A stretch of DNA of 49,095 nt from Gammaproteobacteria bacterium. Its GTDB lineage: Bacteria > Pseudomonadota > Gammaproteobacteria > Steroidobacterales > Steroidobacteraceae. Made by a program: the position numbers and the translations under genes. Position 1 is the stretch's first letter; each line of letters opens with the position of its first letter. The stretch lies in contig JAGWPU010000061.1 in the NCBI GenBank assembly GCA_028870355.1, positions 1 to 49,095 on the forward strand, written 5' to 3'. Positions 45,011 to 49,095 of this stretch are shown piece by piece. Below the pieces are notes generated by a model. That model ran no database searches, was not told the DNA's origin, and saw nothing but the letters and a program-made list of their open reading frames with translations.

Positions 45011-46335
45011 CGGCCGCCGTCGCGGCGTGCGGCGAGGTGCCGGACCGCCGAGAACAGCAGGTCGTGGAAGTCTCCGCGGTCGCGTCGCGGTCCCGTCGCG
45101 CCCGTCGGGTCGATCTGGGTCAACAGCACCGCGACCAACCCGGACCGCGGGCTCACGAGCCATTGCGTATCCCAGACGCCGCCCCAGGAAATGTCGCCGT
45201 TCAGCTCGGCCTGCGGCGCATGCGCCGCATCGAGCTCGACCGCGACGCCGAGCCCGTAGCCGAGTCCGGTCGAATCGGGACCGAAATAGCGGTAGAGCGC
45301 GTCCGGCGGAACCTGGTTGTGCGTCATCAACGCGACCGTGACCGGCGAGAGGATCTCATGGCCGTCGAGGGAGCCCCCGTTCGCGAGCATCTGCGCGAAG
45401 CGCAGATAATCGCCGGCGGTCGAGATCATGCCGCCGCCGCCCGAGGGCCACACCCGCGGATCGGTCGGATCCATCAGCCACGGCGAGTGGCTCGGGACGA
45501 GTTCGCCGTCGGGTTGCCGTCGATAGAGGGTCGCGAGCAGCGGCGCCTCGGCCGGACCCAGGTGGAAGCTGGTCGAGTTCATCGCGAGCGGCGCGAGGAT
45601 CTCCTGGTGCACGAATTTCGCGAACGGCATCCCCGAGACGACCTCGACCAGGCGCCCCAGCACGTCGTCGGCAAAACTGTAGCGCCACCCCTCTCCCGGC
45701 TGGAAGTACAGCGGCATCTGCGCGATCTTGCGCACGACGGTCGCGAGCGAGTCGTGCGGCGCGAGGTGCAGCGTCGCATACACCTTGCCGAGCGGCGTGG
45801 TGTCGTCGAACACGTAGCCGAGACCGCTCTGCTGGGTCAGCAGGTCCCGGATCGTGATCGGATGGCGGGCCGGCACGGTCACCGGCTGCCCGTCGGCGCC
45901 CATCCGCACGAACACCCGCGGATGAGCGAACTCCGGCAGGAACCGCGAGACCGGATCGTCGAGCTGGAAGTCGCCGCGCTCGTAGAGCTTCAGCACCGCG
46001 ACCGTCGTGATCGGCTTGGTCATGCTCGCGATGCGAAACCGGGTGTCGAGGGTCATCGGCGCGTGGGTGGCGAGATTCCGATAGCCGCTCGCGCCTTCGT
46101 CGACGAGCTTGCCGTCGCGCGCGACCATCCACACGAAGCCGGCCGCCCGGTGCTGCGCGGCCCGGATCCGGAAGAACTCGTCGAGCCGATGCAGGCGCGC
46201 CCGCGACATCCCGACCGCGCGCGGGCTCGAGCGCGGCAGCGGCGGTGCGTCGTCGCGCGCCGCCGCGGCGAATGCCGACACGGCGAGCGCGCCCAGGGAA
46301 ACGAATGCGGCCCATCGAGGTGCACGTCGAGTCAT
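45007..46335 (-). CDS. Exported serine hydrolase, class C beta-lactamase/esterase fold
   Basis: A 442-residue secreted hydrolase. A signal peptide (residues about 1-26, ends AFAAAARD) is followed by the S-x-x-K motif S104-MT-K107 in FRIASMTKPITT. WRYSFADDVLGRLVEVVSG holds the general-base Tyr region, and the KTG/HxG box position reads GGVWDTQW. Relatives include EstB-type esterases, D-aminopeptidases and penicillin-binding-like proteins, so true beta-lactam hydrolysis is not implied. It is 14 bp downstream of the sarcosine-oxidase gamma gene and probably its operon partner. Confidence 0.88.
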   Translation of the reverse strand: MTRRAPRWAAFVSLGALAVSAFAAAARDDAPPLPRSSPRAVGMSRARLHRLDEFFRIRAAQHRAAGFVWMVARDGKLVDEGASGYRNLATHAPMTLDTRFRIASMTKPITTVAVLKLYERGDFQLDDPVSRFLPEFAHPRVFVRMGADGQPVTVPARHPITIRDLLTQQSGLGYVFDDTTPLGKVYATLHLAPHDSLATVVRKIAQMPLYFQPGEGWRYSFADDVLGRLVEVVSGMPFAKFVHQEILAPLAMNSTSFHLGPAEAPLLATLYRRQPDGELVPSHSPWLMDPTDPRVWPSGGGGMISTAGDYLRFAQMLANGGSLDGHEILSPVTVALMTHNQVPPDALYRYFGPDSTGLGYGLGVAVELDAAHAPQAELNGDISWGGVWDTQWLVSPRSGLVAVLLTQIDPTGATGPRRDRGDFHDLLFSAVRHLAARRDGGR

Positions 46336-46349
46336 CGGGTATCCTCCGT

Positions 46350-46895
46350 CTACAGGTCCGCGAGCGTCTCGCGAATCCAGTCCAGCAAGTGCGCGCAGTA
46401 GGCGCGCTCCACGAGCAATAGGTATTCGTCCGCCTGCCAGCCGGCGACCGTGACCACGACGTCGGCGAACCGGCCGGTTCGGGCCTCGCCGACGCGCGGG
46501 ATCGAGCGTGACGACCCCAGGCGCTGCAGCACCGCGAGGGCACGAGCTCCGGCGAGATGGATGCCGGCGATCCCGCCGCTCTGATCCACGAGCGAGATCT
46601 CCTCGTTCGGCCCGAGACCTCGACGCAGCGCGTCGATCGGCGCCGGTGTGCCGGCGAGCACCCAGGTTTCGCTCGGCGATCTCCACAGCAGCGCGAACGG
46701 ATCGGCGCCGCCCGGCAAGCGCTGCCGCTCCAGGCGGCCGGCGGCCGGCAGAGCGCAGCCGAGCACGGGCGCGACCCTGGCCTCGCCGCGCATCGGATCG
46801 AAATACCGCAGGCTCGCGACGCGAATCGCGCGATCGCGTTCCGCCGTCACGCCGCCGCCGGTCCAGCGCTCGAGGGTGTCGTGAGTGTCAGCCAT
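46350..46895 (-). CDS. soxG: Sarcosine oxidase gamma subunit-like protein
   Basis: A 181-residue small subunit with a GcvT-like (YgfZ-type) fold. Hallmarks are WRSPSETWVLAGTP in the middle, VDQSGGIAGIHLAGARALAVLQRL and a C-terminal ADEYLLLVERAYCAHLLDWI. Heterotetrameric sarcosine oxidase uses this subunit for assembly beside alpha, beta and delta. Its ATG overlaps the alpha-subunit stop by 8 bp, which fits the usual soxBDAG order; B and D would lie beyond the right edge. The identity is moderate, as the subunit is poorly conserved. Confidence 0.8.
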   Translation of the reverse strand: MADTHDTLERWTGGGVTAERDRAIRVASLRYFDPMRGEARVAPVLGCALPAAGRLERQRLPGGADPFALLWRSPSETWVLAGTPAPIDALRRGLGPNEEISLVDQSGGIAGIHLAGARALAVLQRLGSSRSIPRVGEARTGRFADVVVTVAGWQADEYLLLVERAYCAHLLDWIRETLADL

Positions 46896-49095
46896 GCAGT
46901 CGCTTCCCTTCGGGGTCGATGAACGGCGTTGCGACGACGATCGCGTCGATCCGCTGCCCGAGGTGGTGCACGCCGACGGTCTCGCCGAGGCGCTGCGCGC
47001 CGCGTGCGAGCATCGCGAGCGCGACCGGGGCGCGCAGCGTCGGGCTCCAGTGGCTCGAGGTCACGTGACCCTCGGTCGCCGTCGGCGGCGGCGCCTGCGC
47101 GATTTGCGCGCCGACCGGCAAGCGCGTCCGGCCGTCCACGGGCTTCAGGCCGACGAGCCGCAGTCGGTCCGGATCGAGTGCCGCCGGCCGCAGGAGCGAT
47201 CGCCGGCCCACGAAATTCGCGTGCTTGCGCTCGAGCCCGCGCGCGAAGCCGACGTCGCCCGGCAGCGTCGTGCCGTCGGTGTCGACGCCGACGTGCAGGT
47301 AACCCTTCTCGGTCCGCAGGATCTCGAGCGCCTCGATGCCGTACGGGGCACCACCGAGCGGCGCGGCCGCGCCCCAGACGCGCTCGATCAGGTCGTCGGC
47401 CCGCTCGACGGGCACGTTGATCTCGTAGGACAGCTCGCCGGTGAAGCTCGCGCGCAGCACGCGCACCGGCGAGCCGTCGTATTCGCCGTCCGCGATCGTC
47501 ATGTGCTTCATCGATTCCGGCGAGAATCGGCCGTCGAGACCGATCGCGGCGAGCGTCGTCCAGGCTTTCGGGCCCGACACGGTCATGTTTCCCCAGCGCG
47601 AGGTCACCGGGGTGACCAGCACGTCGAACTGCGGGTATTCGCACTGGAGCCATTCCTCGAACGCGGCCGCGGTCCGCTCGACGCCGGCGCTCGTGGTGTT
47701 GACCCAGAAATGGGCCGGCCCCAGCCGTGCAACCACGCCGTCGTCGACGATCACGCCATTCTCGTTGAGCAACAATCCGTATCGGGCCTGACCGGGTGCG
47801 AGCGAGGACATCGTGCCGACGTACATGAGGTCGAGAAACTGCGCGGCGTCGGGTCCCCAGACCTCGATCTTGCCGAGCGGAGACCCGTCGAACACCCCGA
47901 CCACGCTGCGCACGGTCTCGGCTTCGCGCTGCGCCGCGCTCTCCAGCGACTCGTCCGCGCGGGGATACGCGGCCGGTCGGCTCCAGTTGCCGAACAGTTC
48001 GAACAGCGCCCCGTGGCCGGCATGCCAGGCCGCGGCCGGCAGGTGCTTCACCGGACGATAGCGATCGGCGACGCGGCGGCCGACGAGTGCACCGAAGCTC
48101 ACCGGGGCGAACGGCGGCCGGAACGTGGTCGTGCCGACCTCGGCGGGTCCGCGCTGCGTCGCTTCGCCCATCAGCACGAGGGCGTTCACGTTGCTGGTCT
48201 TGCCCTGGTCGGTCGCCATGCCGGTCGTCGTGTAGCGCTTCAGATGCTCGACCGAGCGATAGTTCTCGGTCGCCGCGAGCGCGACATCGGCGACGGTCAC
48301 GTCGTTCTGAAGATCGAGGAAGATCTTGCCGCGCACGCCGGGGATCCGGCTCGACGCGAGCGAGCGCCCGGCCCCGCCGATCGGCGGCGGCGGCACCGTG
48401 AATCCGAGCGCGAGCGATCGTCCGACCTCGGCGGCGTGCTCGAGCGCCGCGCTGCGCGAGAACACCCCGGCGCAGGCGCCGACGCTGTAGAGGCCCGGCG
48501 CCGGTCCGTCCGGTACGAACATCGCCGCCTCCTCGAGCCAGCGCAGCCGTCCCTTCGCCTGGGAGTGCAGGTGCACCGCCGGCGCGAATCCGCCGGCGCT
48601 CAGGATCAGATCGCACTCGAGGCGCTCGGCTCGCCCGCCCGGCTCATTGGCGTCGACCACGAGGCAGCCGCGCACCCCGCGTCCGCCGACGACCCGTCCG
48701 ATCCCGTGGTGCGCGAGGCACCGGACTCCTTCCGCCTGGGCACCGATCGCACCCGCCGGTCGCCGATCGAGCACCGCGACGATCTCGATCCCCGCCGCTC
48801 GCAGCGACCGGGCGACCGCGTACGCGGAATCCCCGTTCGCCGCGATCACCGCGCGGCGGCCACAGGCGGTCGCATAGCCATGCGCGTATTTCTCGGCGGC
48901 ACCGGCGAGCATCACGCCGGGACGATCATTCCCGGGGAAGAGCATCGGTCGCTCGAACGCCCCCTGCGCGGAGACGATCGAGCGTGCGCGGATCTTCCAC
49001 AGACGCTCGCGCAGCGCACCGTGCGTGCCCGGCGCGGCTGCCGCGAGCGATTGCACCGCGCACAGCAGTCCGTGGTCGTAGACGCCGAACGCGAG
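46888..49095 (-). CDS. soxA: Sarcosine oxidase alpha subunit-like protein, C-terminal part (cut by window edge)
   Basis: About 735 C-terminal residues; the N-terminus lies right of the window. The visible order is the end of the FAD/NAD dinucleotide domain (RARSIVSAQGAFERPMLFPGNDRPGVMLAGAAEKY), a linker with CDLILSAGGFAPAVHL and an Fe-S/[2Fe-2S]-type-free connector. Then comes FLDLQNDVTVADVALAATENYRSVEHLKRYTTTGMATDQGKTSNVNAL and a complete GcvT folate domain (SFTGELSYEINVP, APYGIEALEILRTEKGY). This is typical of the 900-1000 residue alpha subunit that oxidises sarcosine or related N-methyl amines to glycine and methylene-THF. It is the second GcvT-type demethylase in the window, in an operon separate from the one at 21-28 kb. 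Confidence 0.93.
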   Translation of the reverse strand, partial: LAFGVYDHGLLCAVQSLAAAAPGTHGALRERLWKIRARSIVSAQGAFERPMLFPGNDRPGVMLAGAAEKYAHGYATACGRRAVIAANGDSAYAVARSLRAAGIEIVAVLDRRPAGAIGAQAEGVRCLAHHGIGRVVGGRGVRGCLVVDANEPGGRAERLECDLILSAGGFAPAVHLHSQAKGRLRWLEEAAMFVPDGPAPGLYSVGACAGVFSRSAALEHAAEVGRSLALGFTVPPPPIGGAGRSLASSRIPGVRGKIFLDLQNDVTVADVALAATENYRSVEHLKRYTTTGMATDQGKTSNVNALVLMGEATQRGPAEVGTTTFRPPFAPVSFGALVGRRVADRYRPVKHLPAAAWHAGHGALFELFGNWSRPAAYPRADESLESAAQREAETVRSVVGVFDGSPLGKIEVWGPDAAQFLDLMYVGTMSSLAPGQARYGLLLNENGVIVDDGVVARLGPAHFWVNTTSAGVERTAAAFEEWLQCEYPQFDVLVTPVTSRWGNMTVSGPKAWTTLAAIGLDGRFSPESMKHMTIADGEYDGSPVRVLRASFTGELSYEINVPVERADDLIERVWGAAAPLGGAPYGIEALEILRTEKGYLHVGVDTDGTTLPGDVGFARGLERKHANFVGRRSLLRPAALDPDRLRLVGLKPVDGRTRLPVGAQIAQAPPPTATEGHVTSSHWSPTLRAPVALAMLARGAQRLGETVGVHHLGQRIDAIVVATPFIDPEGKRLHG

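Noticed and set aside
45007-46335. A true antibiotic-resistance beta-lactamase
   Set aside because: The S-x-x-K motif is present but the Tyr and KTG boxes are atypical and the context is catabolic, so an esterase or peptidase-like role is more likely.

Overview
The window is about 49 kb of very GC-rich, tightly packed bacterial chromosome (by eye roughly two thirds G+C). Third codon positions are strongly G/C biased, so long antisense reading frames occur everywhere. FNR with its full cysteine set, a HiPIP, AceA-AceK, NadA/NadB, hopanoid-type HpnB and many TonB-dependent receptors point to a proteobacterium. A gammaproteobacterium of the Steroidobacterales/Nevskiales kind is my best guess; this is inference, since no rRNA or marker phylogeny is available here. 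I saw no tRNA, rRNA, CRISPR array, insertion sequence or prophage gene.

Layout. 1-5.8 kb: the N-terminal part of FtsH (cut by the window edge), a thiamine-diphosphate enzyme, a molybdopterin oxidoreductase broken by one in-frame TAG, and a purine salvage pair (nucleosidase plus adenine phosphoribosyltransferase). 5.8-9.6 kb: nadB-nadA, a divergent fnr with an FNR-box-like palindrome between them, and a HiPIP. 9.7-13.3 kb: a GlxA-type AraC regulator divergent from a TonB receptor. 13.3-18 kb: the glyoxylate-shunt block, with an ScfR/RamB-type regulator divergent from aceA-aceK and two 13-bp palindromes between them. 18-21 kb: an exported M14-type metallopeptidase, then a 399-bp gap holding two tiny reading frames and strong palindromes.

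21-28.3 kb, minus strand: a five-gene operon of MFS carrier, LysR regulator, dimethylglycine/sarcosine dehydrogenase-like FAD-GcvT enzyme, Rieske oxygenase and HpnB-like glycosyltransferase. It looks like uptake and oxidative N-demethylation of a methylated amine. 28.4-32.1 kb, plus strand: GMC oxidoreductase, enolase-superfamily enzyme and beta-hydroxyacid dehydrogenase, probably oxidising a hydroxylated carbon source.

32.3-45 kb, plus strand, is the most unusual part. A TonB receptor plus a TPR-sulfotransferase occur twice in tandem, followed by an exported histidine/phenylalanine ammonia-lyase homologue without the Ala-Ser-Gly triad that forms the MIO cofactor, then a translationally coupled MFS carrier. 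45-49 kb, minus strand: an exported beta-lactamase-fold hydrolase and the gamma and alpha subunits of a sarcosine-oxidase-like enzyme, alpha running off the right edge.

The candidate undescribed system is the duplicated receptor/sulfotransferase module with the MIO-less lyase-fold protein and its carrier. A working model (inference) is uptake of an aromatic or amino-acid-like compound through the outer membrane, periplasmic binding or processing, inner-membrane transport, and PAPS-dependent sulfation in the cytoplasm.
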